Shown: piece after piece, positions 40,086 to 49,713 of the stretch
Layout of the letters: every line of letters starts with the position of its first letter
Position numbering within the stretch: position 1 is the first letter of the stretch
NCBI RefSeq assembly: GCF_000196515.1
Contig: NC_014248.1
Span: 186,001-250,000 of the forward strand
DNA: 64,000 bases
Direction: 5' to 3'
Source of the DNA: 'Nostoc azollae' 0708
Lineage (GTDB): Bacteria > Cyanobacteriota > Cyanobacteriia > Cyanobacteriales > Nostocaceae
The notes under the pieces: generated by a model
The model's database searches: none
The model's input: the letters and a program-made list of their open reading frames with translations, nothing else
Told to the model about the DNA's origin: nothing
Made by a program: the position numbers and the translations under genes

Positions 40086-41014
40086 ATGAATCATGCTGCT
40101 TTTATTGTTTCTCCAGGCGGTTAAATTTCTTTAAAGAATGATTATAATCCATCCTATAAACCTGAATACCATGAAACAGCTGATGCAACAATAAAATTAC
40201 AAGCGGGTATTCGACAATTAGCTAAATCTCAAGATATTCTCTATGCCCAAAATACTTATGCGTTGCTAATTATCTTTCAGGCAATGGATGTGGCTCGGAA
40301 GGATAGCACTATCAAGCACATTATATCTGGGATCAATCTACAAGGATGTCAGCTATTTAGTTTCAAAGCACCAAGTGAAGAAGAATTAGACCATGATTAT
40401 TTATGGCGGACTAAGCTGGCTATGGGCTAGAAGATTTACCATCAAAAATGAACAATGAAGGCTTTACCAGAACGGGGTGGAATCGCTATATTCAACCGTT
40501 CATATTATGAAGAATTGTTGGTGGTGTGTATGCATCCAGAAATTCTAGGAAAACAACAACTTCATTTTGAGGGAATTAATAACTTTGAAAAATACTTGGT
40601 CGATAATTCCATTATCGACCAAGTATTTTTCTCAATGTCTCAAAAAAGGAACAGAAAAAACGCTTTCCAGACACAATTGAATCACCAGAAAAACATTGGA
40701 AATTTTCAGCTAGTGATGTGCGGGAAAGAGGTTTTTGGGATGATTACATGACTACTTATGAAGAAGTTTTTAACCACACTAGTACAGAGTGTTCTCCTTG
40801 GTATATTATTCCTGCTGATCGCAAGTGGTTTACACGGTTGGTTGTATCAGAGATTTTTTGTACAAAATTAAAAGAATTGAATTTACAATATCCCCGCATA
40901 TCTGAAGATCATCGCCAGAAGCTTTTGGAAGCTAAGAAACTTTTACCTTTACGTTTTTATCTGAAGGTTATCCTCCTTTGGAATGATATTTATTCAATAA
41001 ATATTGGTAATTAA
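40086..41014 (+). pseudogene. PPK2-family polyphosphate kinase, broken
   Basis: From ATG 40086: MNHAAFIVSPGG, stop, then YKPEYHETADATIKLQAGIR, LLIIFQAMDVARKDSTIKHI (normally FQGMDAAGKDGTIKH, the Walker A region, here with key Gly and Lys context altered), QGCQLFSFKAPSEEELDHDYLWR, stops, then LPERGGIAIFNRSYYEELLV (Walker B region normally GRIGIFNRSYYEEVLV). After the palindrome at 40587-40631 and a frameshift near 40720, FNHTSTECSPWYIIPADRKW and LEAKKLLP close the family match. PPK2 enzymes transfer phosphate between polyphosphate and nucleotides. Several stops and active-site changes make it inactive. Confidence 0.9.
40587..40631. repeat. Perfect 45-bp palindrome (20-bp arms, 5-bp loop) inside the ppk2 pseudogene
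   Basis: Left arm GAAAAATACTTGGTCGATAA (40587-40606), loop TTCCA, right arm its exact reverse complement (40612-40631). The left arm encodes the expected EKYLVDN, but the right arm reads IIDQVFF where intact relatives have about IIVLKFF. A template-switch event during replication could copy the left arm in reverse. Confidence 0.9.
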
Positions 41015-41111
41015 TAAGAGCAACTGGTAAAAATGCTGGTAATTGTAGTTATGATTAGATAGTTCTAAAAATTAAACCACACCCAAGACCTGATATCCTC
41101 TGAGCAAACCT

Positions 41112-43007
41112 ATGACTTCCCCAGAAAAAAACCTCGATTTTGAAAATTTACTGATGTATATCAGACAAAGCCGGGGTTTTGATTTCACAGGCTATAAAAG
41201 ATCAACGTTAATGCGTCGTATATATAAGCGAATGCAGTCAGTAAATCTAGGAAGTTTTACAGATTATATAGACTATCTTCAAGTTCATCCAGCAGAATTT
41301 AATTATTTATTCAATACTATTTTGATTAATGTAACTGCCTTTTTTCGGGATGATTCTGCCTGGGAATATCTGGGAAAACAAATCATACCCAATATCATGA
41401 GATGTAAAAAAAATGGTGCGCAGATTCGCATTTGGTCTGCTGGTTGTGCTTCTGGAGAAGAGGCTTATACTCTAGCAATGCTCATAGCAGAAATATTAGG
41501 AGTAGAAGATTTTCGTCAATGGGTAAAAATTTACGCCACAGATGTGGATGAAGAAACTCTTCAGCAAGCTCGTCAAGCAGTATATTCAGCCAAAGATATC
41601 CAGTCCATACCATTGGAACTGCGGGATAAATATTTTGAATTAGTAGGGGAAAGTTATGTATTTAGGCAGGATTTACGCCGTTCTGTAATTTTTGGTCGTC
41701 ATAATTTAATTCACGATGCACCAATTTCTCGGATAGATTTACTAGTGTGCCGCAATACACTCATGTATTTCAATAGTGAGGTTCAGGGACAGATATTAGC
41801 TCGTTTCCATTTTGCGCTGAATGATACGGGTTATCTCGTTTTGGGGAAAGCAGAGATGCTGTTGATGCACGCTAATTTATTTATACCTATAGAATTAAAA
41901 AACCGAATATTTACTAAAGTTTTATCAACAAACATACGTGATCGCTTATTAGTGATGGCAAATTCTACTGATGATGAACCTAGCAACCGATTTACTCAAT
42001 ATCTTAAACTCCGAGAGCTAGTTTTTGATACAGCCCAAATTGCGGAAATAGTCATTAATATTAATGGTTTATTAGTGATGCTGAATGAGCAAGCACGTTC
42101 TTTATTCAGTTTGTCAGAAAGAGATTTAGATCGTCCTTTTCAGGATTTAGAAATTTCCTATCGACCAATAGAGTTGCGATCGCTGATTGAAAGATCATAT
42201 AACGAGCGTCGTCCCATCACTTTGACAAATATAGAGCGATATTTATCTAACACTGAAAAGCAATATTTAGATGTAAGGATTACACCACTCCAAGATACTG
42301 ATCTAAGTTTCTTAGGTGTCACCATTACTTTTCATGATGTTAGTCGTTATCTTAAACTTCAAGAAGCACTGCAACGTTATCAGCAAGATTTAGAAACTAC
42401 TAATGAAGAACTGCAGTCTACCAACGAAGAATTAGAAACCACTAACGAAGAACTCCAGTCTACTAACGAAGAACTAGAAACTATTAACGAAGAACTCCAA
42501 TCTACAAATCAAGAACTGGAGACAATGAATGAAGAACTTCAATCTGCAAATGAGGAACTACAAACAATTAATTATGAATTTAGTCAACGGACATTAGAAC
42601 TTAACCGGACTAATATTTTTATTATTTCCATTCTCAAAAGTCTACAAACAGGAATGGTCGTAATTGATAAAAGCTTTAGTATTTTAATTTGGAATCATTT
42701 ATTAGAAGATTTATGGGGCTTACGCACTGAAGAAGTGATTCATAAATCTCTCTTTAGCTTAGATATTGGTTTACCTGTAGAAAAGTTGCGATCGCCTATC
42801 CGCGACTTCCTATTTGGGAAACAACAATTTCAGGAAATGATTTTAGATGCCATTAATCGTCGGGGCAAGCCAATTAGATGTTATATTGCTATTACTCCCC
42901 TCATGGACAGAGAAATAGAAGGGGTAGTTTTGATTATGGTGGATATTGAGAAAATGAAGAGTATGATTTCCGCTCAAGAAATTGAAGCAAGACGACAGCA
43001 GCATTAA
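41112..43007 (+). CDS. CheR-type methyltransferase fused to coiled coil and PAS domain
   Basis: A 631-residue protein. It starts with a CheR N-terminal helical domain (FTGYKRSTLMRRIYKRMQ, about 22-40) and continues with the SAM-binding methyltransferase domain (IWSAGCASGEEAYTLAMLIA; later DLLVCRNTLMYF), residues about 75-270. A PAS-like region follows (about 305-415). Residues about 420-490 are a heptad-rich coiled coil made of TNEELQS/TNEELET repeats, followed by a second PAS domain. Larger relatives begin with a CheB methylesterase domain; this one has none, and no chemoreceptor gene is nearby. The frame is intact. The target glutamates are unknown; a role in signalling other than chemotaxis is likely in a non-motile cell. 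Confidence 0.9.
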   Translation: MTSPEKNLDFENLLMYIRQSRGFDFTGYKRSTLMRRIYKRMQSVNLGSFTDYIDYLQVHPAEFNYLFNTILINVTAFFRDDSAWEYLGKQIIPNIMRCKKNGAQIRIWSAGCASGEEAYTLAMLIAEILGVEDFRQWVKIYATDVDEETLQQARQAVYSAKDIQSIPLELRDKYFELVGESYVFRQDLRRSVIFGRHNLIHDAPISRIDLLVCRNTLMYFNSEVQGQILARFHFALNDTGYLVLGKAEMLLMHANLFIPIELKNRIFTKVLSTNIRDRLLVMANSTDDEPSNRFTQYLKLRELVFDTAQIAEIVININGLLVMLNEQARSLFSLSERDLDRPFQDLEISYRPIELRSLIERSYNERRPITLTNIERYLSNTEKQYLDVRITPLQDTDLSFLGVTITFHDVSRYLKLQEALQRYQQDLETTNEELQSTNEELETTNEELQSTNEELETINEELQSTNQELETMNEELQSANEELQTINYEFSQRTLELNRTNIFIISILKSLQTGMVVIDKSFSILIWNHLLEDLWGLRTEEVIHKSLFSLDIGLPVEKLRSPIRDFLFGKQQFQEMILDAINRRGKPIRCYIAITPLMDREIEGVVLIMVDIEKMKSMISAQEIEARRQQH

Positions 43008-43049
43008 GAATAATAAAGAAGGAGTATGGCTTGCATCAACCTGCACTAT

Positions 43050-43102
43050 CAGTATTTCAGCAGTCAGAATTAAGCTCAAACATTCTGACTGCTGAAATAC
43101 TG
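43050..43102 (+). repeat. Perfect 21-bp inverted repeat downstream of cheR-like gene
   Basis: Left arm CAGTATTTCAGCAGTCAGAAT, loop of 11, right arm its exact complement at 43082-43102. Sequence after it (TTCTGACTCCTGAATTCTTAC) is the end of repeat family A. It begins 42 bp after the stop, so it may also end transcription, but no T-run follows. Confidence 0.75.
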
Positions 43103-43387
43103 ACTTCTGACTCCTGAATTCTTACGAAATAAGTTTTTAAAATAGAGCCAATACTGCTCAGTTAACTGAGAAAGGAAAAAAGATCAGAAAAAACCTTTAC
43201 CCTGTTCCCAAACCAAACGAAAACTTCCAGGCTCTTAAAGGAGTAATATGGAAAGTAATGTTACTTATTAAATATTCATGTGGTCATTCTTGACATATTT
43301 ACTCAAATTTTTGATACATTTAAAGTAGAGGCAAAAAAATTATGCTTTTGTTTCTTAATTCCTTGATGAATAACGAGGTAACAAGCT

Positions 43388-43609
43388 GTGGATACTACTA
43401 TAAAATACGACATCGAAGTTATCCAGGAAGAAGCTCGTCAACTTGCTAGAAAGGGGCTTGTTAACCGACAACAGCCAATTTTTACCCTTTTTAAATATAT
43501 TCCTGATCGTGAATGGGCTTATTTTGAGCATGAACTCGAAAATAACGAATATTTGCTCAGAGATAGGATTATTGACTTGCTTGCCTCGGAAAAATGGGAA
43601 GAAGATTGA
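43388..43609 (+). CDS. DUF4327 family protein
   Basis: A 73-residue protein from GTG 43388, read as MDTTIKYDIEVIQEEARQLA, then LVNRQQPIFTLFKYIPDREW and LRDRIIDLLASEKWEED. This matches the short cyanobacterial DUF4327 family over its whole length; function is unknown. The GTG is preceded by AACGAGGTAACAAGCT, with GAGG about 9 bp upstream. A GC-rich hairpin ending in a T-run is about 87 bp downstream. It is acidic at its end and predicted soluble. Confidence 0.85.
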   Translation: MDTTIKYDIEVIQEEARQLARKGLVNRQQPIFTLFKYIPDREWAYFEHELENNEYLLRDRIIDLLASEKWEED

Positions 43610-43690
43610 AACAACACTTACAGTAAATCAGGAATTAGCAATATCGGACATCAATTCTCAATTCAAAGATAAACTCTTCTCATCAATAGT

Positions 43691-43720
43691 TCAATCCCCC
43701 ATATTAATTCTGGGGGTTTC
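43691..43720 (+). terminator. Likely rho-independent terminator after DUF4327 gene
   Basis: TCAATCCCCCATATTAATTC followed by TGGGGGTTTCC: a five to six pair CCCCC/GGGGG stem with an 11-base loop and a short T-run on the plus strand. Confidence 0.45.
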
Positions 43721-43810
43721 CAATAACAACTTACTGTTTCAATTATAGGGTTCGGGTGTGATTAGTAAAATTACTCGTGAAGGCTGGGAACAGGATTCCT
43801 ATATTTTGAA

Positions 43811-44005
43811 TTATTTAAACCCACCTAAAAATGAGTGTTTATGAGGTTTTCTAGGTACTTTACCTAAAATAGTCTCTGACAAGGAACTCGATAAATGGCG
43901 CTTAACTACGGGCATTTCTTGCCAATAAGTACGACAAAACCAGTAAGTTTCAGATCTGCGTATATGTTGTAAAAGCAAGTCCGAACAACAAGGACAGTAA
44001 TTCAT
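43811..44005 (-). CDS. Small cysteine-containing (zinc-ribbon-like) protein
   Basis: A 64-residue protein starting MNYCPCCSDLLLQHIRRSET and YWFCRTYWQEMP. The CPxC pair plus a distant FCRTY suggest a zinc ribbon whose fourth ligand (normally FCxxC) has become Tyr, though the site might use other residues. Similar short proteins occur in Nostocales. The basic tail ends KPHKHSFLGGFK. It is convergent with the DUF4327 gene. The missing cysteine means it may be decaying. Confidence 0.55.
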   Translation of the reverse strand: MNYCPCCSDLLLQHIRRSETYWFCRTYWQEMPVVKRHLSSSLSETILGKVPRKPHKHSFLGGFK

Positions 44006-44116
44006 AATGCTGATTAAATCCTATTAATAAAAGTGTTTACAGTATGTAGCCGTCAATTAACCAGTTGAGTTAAGTATAAAATAAAGTTTTTATAGCTATA
44101 ACCTAGTTGATAAATG

Positions 44117-44132
44117 TGAGGAAGTTGTGAGA
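44117..44132 (-). promoter_or_regulatory. Shared motif, inverted copy upstream of ppsA
   Basis: TGAGGAAGTTGTGAGA is the reverse complement of TCTCACAACTTCCTCA, one base off the consensus at its first position. It lies 215 bp before the ppsA ATG and points the other way from the proximal copy. Confidence 0.45.
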
Positions 44133-44210
44133 ATTCTTTCGATATCAACATATACCTTATTTTTTGTAAATATTAGATAGATACTTACTTGAAGTTTCTT
44201 CACGTTATAT

Positions 44211-44226
44211 CCTCACAAGTTCCTCA
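44211..44226 (+). promoter_or_regulatory. Shared motif CCTCACAAGTTCCTCA, proximal copy upstream of ppsA
   Basis: Identical to the nifJ copy (24256-24271), with AAATT following in both. It ends 105 bp before the ppsA ATG, the same distance as at nifJ (109 bp). Confidence 0.55.
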
Positions 44227-44331
44227 AATTCTCTATGTATAAAAATAATTATGAAAACTGGAAGCAGAAGAATTTACTAAAAGCTTCTTCATCAAAATAA
44301 AATATTGATATATTTTAAAGGACTCTCAAAT

Positions 44332-46773
44332 ATGCTCGAAAGACGACGCAATCAAGAAACAGATCGCCTACTCTCCAAAGAACAGGCCTTAGTCCTGCCT
44401 TTTAATGCTGTTGGGATTGCAGATATTCCTTTTGTTGGTGGCAAAAATGCTTCCTTGGGAGAGATGATTCAAGAACTTAGACCCAAACGAGTCAAGGTTC
44501 CCACTGGATTTGCTACCACAGCGTATGCTTATAGATATTTCATCACGACAGCGGGTTTAGAAGCCAGATTAAGAAAGATTTTTGCGGGATTAGATGTTGA
44601 AGATGTTGATAATTTGCGGCAATGTGGTAAACAAGCGCGCTCGCTAATGTTGGAAATAACATTTCCCCTAGACTTGCAAGAAGCGATCGCCAGATCCTAC
44701 CAAGCCCTTTGCCAAGAATACGGTGAAGATACCGACGTTGCAGTTCGTTCCAGTGCCACCGCAGAAGACCTACCCTATGCTAGTTTTGCGGGACAACAAG
44801 AAACCTATCTCAACGTTCATGGACTCAAAGGCGTACTAGAATCTTGTCATCAATGCTTTGCTTCCATTTTTACCGACCGTGCCATTTCCTACAGACAACT
44901 AAGAGGTTTTGACCACCTCGAGGTCGCACTGTCAGTAGGCGTACAAAAAATGGTACGTTCTGACTTAGCTAGTTCTGGTGTCATGTTCTCCATCGACACG
45001 GAAACAGGCTTTAAAGATGCAGCACTAATTACAGCTGCTTATGGTTTAGGTGAAAACGTAGTTCAAGGTGCCGTTAACCCAGATGAATATTTAGTATTCA
45101 AACCCACCTTGAAAAAAGGATATAAACCCATTCTGCAAAAACGTCTGGGAACCAAAGAAATTAAAATGGTTTATGATCAAGGTGGGACGAAACTAAGCAA
45201 AAACGTCTCCGTTCTTCCCTCCGAACGCTGCCAATTTGCCCTCAATAAGGACGAAATTCTGCAACTTGCCAACTGGGCCTGCATCATCGAAGACCATTAT
45301 TCCCAAGCCCGTGGTATGGATACACCAATGGACATTGAATGGGCAAAAGATGGTATAACTGGTGAATTATTTATCATCCAAGCTAGACCAGAAACAGTAC
45401 AATCTCAAAAGTCGAAAACCGTCCTTAAAAGTTATCAAATTAAGGAAAGAGCTGAAGTTCTCCTCACAGGTCGTAGTGTTGGCGAAATGATTGGCCAAGG
45501 TAAAGCCAGAGTTATTCTTGATGCGAACCAAATTAACCTCTTCCAACCAGGAGACATACTAGTTACCAACCGTACTGACCCAGACTGGGAACCAATCATG
45601 AAACGTGCTAGTGCCATTGTCACCAATGCTGGTGGTAGGACTTGTCACGCTGCAATTATCGCCAGAGAAATGGGAATCCCCGCCATTGTGGGCTGTGGAA
45701 ATACCACAACAGTTTTACAAACTGGACAAGAAATTACTGTTAGTTGTGCTGAAGGCGAAACAGGCAAAGTTTATGCAGGTTTATTAAAGTTTGAAATTCA
45801 AGAATTAACCTTAGAAAACTTGCCTCGTACCCGCACTAAAATCATGATGAATATGGGCAACCCAGAAGAGGCATTAGGTTTAACAGCAATTCCTAATGAT
45901 GGTGTAGGTTTAGCACGGATGGAATTTATTATTGCTAACCACATTAAAGCACATCCTTTAGCATTACTCCACTTTGATCAATTAGAAGACGAACTTGCTA
46001 AATAGAAGATTGCCGAATTAACTGCCCAATACGAAAATAAAGCAGAGTTCTTTATTGCTCAACTAGCGTAAGATATTGGTACAATTGCCGCAGCATTCTA
46101 TCCTAAACCAGTAATTGTGCGTTTGTCTGACTTCAAGAGTAATGAATATGCAAACCTCTTGGGTGGTAGACAATTTGAACCTAAAGAAGAAAACCCAATG
46201 CTTGGTTGGCGTGGTGCTTCTCGCTACTATGATCCCCATTACCGTGGAGGTTTTGCCCTAGAATGTCAAGCCATGAAACGGGTACGTGACGAAATGGGTT
46301 TAACCAACATGATTTTGATGGTTCCCTTCTGTCGCACTCCCGAAGAAGGAAAACGGGTACTAGAAGAAATGGCGGCCAATGGCTTGTTAAAAGGCGAAAA
46401 CGGTCTGGAAGTCTACGTAATGTGCGAATTACCAAGTAACGTGGTATTAGCAGACGAATTTAGCCAAGTTTTTGATGGCTTCTCTATTGGTTCTAATGAC
46501 TTAACACAGTTAACTTTAGGACTAGACCGAGATTCTGAATTAGTAGCCCATCTGTTTGACGAACGCAATCAAGCTGTGAAAATGACAATTGCCAAAGTTA
46601 TCGCCACCGCAAAACAATTTAATTGCAAAATAGGTATCTGCGGTCAAGCACCCAGCGATTATCCAGAATTTGTCCGCTTCCTAGTTCAAGAAGGCATAGA
46701 TTCTATCAGTTTCAACCCAGATTCTGTAATCAAAATACTGTTAGAAGTTGCCGCAGCAGAAGGTAATGGGTGA
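44332..46773 (+). pseudogene. ppsA: Phosphoenolpyruvate synthase with two in-frame stops
   Basis: I choose ATG 44332 (MLERRRNQETDRLL), preceded by AAAGGA; nine extra codons upstream are possible. The reading covers the whole enzyme in one frame: ATP-grasp domain (FVGGKNASLGEMIQEL, DTDVAVRSSATAEDLPYASF, GQQETYLNV), the swivelling domain with the phospho-His (GGRTCHAAIIAREMGIPAIV) and the PEP-binding domain ([45 protein letters not shown]). TAG at 46003 and TAA at 46069 lie between the domains; no frameshift is needed. PpsA makes PEP from pyruvate and ATP. A truncated 557-residue product would lack the PEP-binding domain. Loss appears recent. Confidence 0.92.
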
Positions 46774-46785
46774 TTGGTGATTGGT
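46767..46785. repeat. Short copy of the heptamer repeat
   Basis: GGGTGATTGGTGATTGGT is the reverse complement of two to three ACCAATC units, overlapping the ppsA stop codon. It is a seed of the same 7-bp family that forms 41 units at 31550. Confidence 0.6.
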
Positions 46786-46888
46786 AAGACTTTATTAACC
46801 GCACCAACGCCCGGTAAGGTCAGGAGTTCAGGAGTCAGAAGAAGAAGGAAAAGAGAGTATTTTTCCCCTGCACCCCTGCACCCCAACC

Positions 46889-47447
46889 CTACACCCTTTC
46901 TTCTGACTGCAACTTTTCCAGTCGTGCTAAAACTTCTGTACTGTGAATATTGGGATTTACCTTCACAAAAGTCTCCCGTATCACCTCTTGTGGATCAATG
47001 ATAAAACTATGGCGCATAGATACATAGTCAAGCCAAGAGCCATACGCTTTACTGACTGCACCATTAATCAGCCAACAGGGGGAATTTTAATCCTTCAGAA
47101 TCACAAAATTCAGGATGGGAATCAATATCATCCGCACTCACACCAATAATCTGAGTGTTTTCTTCTAGATATTTGGGTAAGTCTTGTTAAAAACGTCGCG
47201 CTTCAATAGTGCAGCCAGAGGTAAAATCTTTGGGATAAAAATATAGAACCACCCACTGACCACGCAAATCAGAGAGAGCGATTTTACCATCTCCTGTGTT
47301 GGTGGGTAAGGTAAAATCCGGTGCAGGTTGGTTGATTGCAGGTAATTTACCACCCAAAGCATTAGCTGTGGGAGTGAAGTTTAACCAACTCATGAAGGTA
47401 AAACAACCGGCAAATAAAATGCTGATAAAAGTGCGAGGAGAAATCAT
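46889..47447 (-). pseudogene. PrxQ/Bcp-type peroxiredoxin with signal peptide, broken
   Basis: From ATG 47447: MISPRTFISILFAGCFTFMS, an N-terminal signal ending near ANALGG, so the protein would go to the thylakoid lumen or periplasm. PAPDFTLPTNTGDGKIALSD and LYFYPKDFTSGCTIEARRF carry the peroxidatic cysteine. A TAA follows, but the frame goes on: QDLPKYLEENTQIIGVSADD, CDSEGLKFPLLAD, TAA; a one- or two-base shift then gives NGAVSKAYGSWLDYVSMRHS and STEVLARLEKLQ to a stop at 46889. It would reduce peroxides using thioredoxin. Two lesions make it inactive. An upstream in-frame ATG at 47486 adds 13 unlikely residues. Confidence 0.88.
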
Positions 47448-47493
47448 AGTTGCAAACTGGAATGAGAAGTTAACATAAGTTATCATTCTTGTA

Positions 47494-47850
47494 ATACAGC
47501 AAACTCGTGAAACTTGGACTTATGTCATACTGATAGCGCAGGGTGGCGTAAGCTATGCGTAATGTAGTGCAGCGTATCCCTTGGCGACACTGCGTGAAAG
47601 CGCAGCGTGCAGTAGGCTCTAGTACAGTACGGCGTAAATAAACCAACCATTGCAAATTTCTGAAAAGCTCACTCTGTATACATTTTGAATTTCGTTCGCG
47701 TAGCGTCTCCGAAGGAGATATTTTGTTAGCTTAGCTCTTCTGAAAGAAGCATTTTGAATTCACAGCGGTACTAGTATCTCGGAGATTCTTCACTATCTCT
47801 TTCAGAGACGCTCCTTGAACGTTCAGAATCACACTTTTAAACCGTTTTTA
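47494..47850 (+). repeat. Composite dispersed repeat D, second full copy (core 47619-47774)
   Basis: Inverse of 22862-23221 over its whole length, including outer arms with GCGTGAAAGCGCAGCGTGCAG and TCTCGGAGATTCTTCACTATC. Few substitutions separate them, so the transposition or duplication is recent. Confidence 0.88.
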
Positions 47851-47859
47851 GTATAGCTA

Positions 47860-48132
47860 CTATTCTGAATCCGGCTGAGATTCCGGTGGATGTTCTGTAC
47901 TTTCGATGTATTGGCTATCTATGAGGAAAGCACCTCTTGTAAAGCGTACTCCCCAATAACCTCCAGGACGACGGTCAAGAACTATACCTTCTTCACCAAT
48001 GCTGATGATATCAGGAGGGCGCAGCATAGGCATAGGATCAGCAGTTTTGATGTAGGGTGGTAAGGCGATGACGCGAACTTTACTACCAATGGGGAATTCT
48101 TGGGACATTTGCAAATATTGAGAAAGTGTCAA
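47860..48132 (-). CDS. sipA: SipA-like regulatory protein (DUF3148)
   Basis: A 90-residue protein with IGSKVRVIALPPYIKTADPM, PMLRPPDIISIGEEGIVLDR and RPGGYWGVRFTRGAFLIDSQ, the full core of the DUF3148/SipA family. SipA is a small SH3-like protein that binds the sensor kinase NblS (Hik33) and changes its activity in stress responses in unicellular cyanobacteria; this is family knowledge. The first seven residues and the Pro/Glu-rich tail are variable; the internal ATG at codon 9 is an alternative start. It is intact and borders repeat D on its 3' side by 10 bp. Confidence 0.88.
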   Translation of the reverse strand: MTLSQYLQMSQEFPIGSKVRVIALPPYIKTADPMPMLRPPDIISIGEEGIVLDRRPGGYWGVRFTRGAFLIDSQYIESTEHPPESQPDSE

Positions 48133-48246
48133 GATTTTTAATTTTTAACAGGGACTTGCTTTATTTTATATCTACATCTTTTGATGACAATAATAAACTT
48201 GAAGTATCTGAAGTAGTAATATTTCCCAATTGAGATCAAAAATGCC

Positions 48247-49605
48247 ATGCCTGATGTCTTACTAAGTAGATACGACTTTTTACCTCGCTTTTATCGGCTG
48301 GCGAGTGTGAGTGTCTTTTCTAACATGATGGTTCCTTTAGCTGGTCTGGTAGATATTGCCTTTCTAGGACATTTGCAAGATATCCGTCACTTGGCTGGGG
48401 TGATTTTGGGAACTATCCTTTTTGATTATCTTTATCGGGTTTTAAAATTTATGCGGTCGAGTACCAATACTTTGACTGCTTATGCTGTGGGACTTGATGA
48501 ACCTAAAGCTGTATTACTGGCTGGATTAAGAAGTGGTTTAATTGCCTTAATAGTCAGTTTATTGATTCTACTATTGCAGTATCCTATCCAGAAGTTTGGT
48601 TTTTTTCTGTTGAGTGGTTCTCCAGACATTGAAGCCTCTGGAGTTGATTATTTCTACGGACGGATTTGGGGTGCACCTGCTGTTTTACTGAACTTTGTGT
48701 TATTTGGTTGGTTTCTAGGAAGGGAAAAAAATGGTGTAGTGCTGCTGATGTCAATTGTTGGTAATGGTTCTAATGTGTTGCTGGATTACTTAATGATTGT
48801 CAAGTGGGGTTGGGAAAGTGCTGGAGCAGGTTTAGCTACAGCTTTAAGCCAGTATTTGGCGCTAATTATTGGTTTGATTGGGGTTGCTTTGAGTATTGAG
48901 TGGCAAGCGTTACCAGCCGCAGTTTCAGAAATTTTCGATTGGGTATCTCTCAAAGAGACTTTTGCACTCAAGAGTAATATTTTGATTCGATATGTATCCT
49001 TGATTTCTGCCTACTCTATTTTCACTAATCTGAGTGCGGTCATGGGAACAAATATCTTAGCAGAAAATGGTTTGTTACTCCAGATTGCTTTTTTGAGTCA
49101 GTTTGCAGTTCAAGGTGTGGGGATGACAATCCAAACACTGACTGGTAATTTTAAAAGTAAGGGAAATGGGCAACAGATGATGCCATTACTAACTGTCTCT
49201 ATGCTGGCAGCTTTGGCGATAGCATTGGTTTTTGCTTTTGTATCAATTATTTTCCCTGAGCAAGTTTTTGGTCTGCTGACTAATCATCAAGAGGTAAACG
49301 ATAGTATTACTATTTATACAATCTGGTTGTTACCTGTTTTAGCCATTACAGCGATCGCCTTCATTCTTGAAGGTTATTTTATTGGTTTAAAGGAAGGTAC
49401 TAGCTTACGTAATGCTGTATTAATGGCTTTCTTTGTGGGTTTTATCCCCCTAGCGATCGCAGCTTGGTATTTCCAAAACAACCACCTATTATGGGCAACT
49501 ATTGTTTCTTATATGACAACTATTATGATAGCCTTGGCGTTGAAATTACCCCAAACTTTGAATCACCAAAACTTAGAAAAGCAGAAATCTCTCGCTAATT
49601 CTTGA
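48247..49605 (+). CDS. MATE-family efflux transporter (DinF/GntT-like)
   Basis: A 452-residue protein with about twelve hydrophobic segments. The N-terminal region FLPRFYRLASVSVFSNMMVP and LVDIAFLGHL is the hallmark of MATE exporters, with VDIAFLG placed in helix 2, and a second internal copy begins near residue 240. The subgroup resembles the cyanobacterial DinF-like branch annotated in places as GntT. It would export a metabolite or toxic compound in exchange for Na+ or H+. There are no biosynthesis genes nearby, so no substrate can be named. The ATG at 48247 is preferred; the divergent SipA gene starts 114 bp away. Confidence 0.88.
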   Translation: MPDVLLSRYDFLPRFYRLASVSVFSNMMVPLAGLVDIAFLGHLQDIRHLAGVILGTILFDYLYRVLKFMRSSTNTLTAYAVGLDEPKAVLLAGLRSGLIALIVSLLILLLQYPIQKFGFFLLSGSPDIEASGVDYFYGRIWGAPAVLLNFVLFGWFLGREKNGVVLLMSIVGNGSNVLLDYLMIVKWGWESAGAGLATALSQYLALIIGLIGVALSIEWQALPAAVSEIFDWVSLKETFALKSNILIRYVSLISAYSIFTNLSAVMGTNILAENGLLLQIAFLSQFAVQGVGMTIQTLTGNFKSKGNGQQMMPLLTVSMLAALAIALVFAFVSIIFPEQVFGLLTNHQEVNDSITIYTIWLLPVLAITAIAFILEGYFIGLKEGTSLRNAVLMAFFVGFIPLAIAAWYFQNNHLLWATIVSYMTTIMIALALKLPQTLNHQNLEKQKSLANS

Positions 49606-49713
49606 TAACCAAAGATAGGGTTTCTGGTCTAGGGTGTAAGAAAAGATTGTTTATCCCATAACCGAGGAGGAACGGTTAAATGGTAAAGATTTTTCTTCCC
49701 CTTTCCCCCGTTT

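Noticed and set aside
47296-47478. Plus-strand ORF opposite the peroxiredoxin pseudogene
   Set aside because: It is antisense to a clear signal peptide and catalytic region, so it is a shadow frame.
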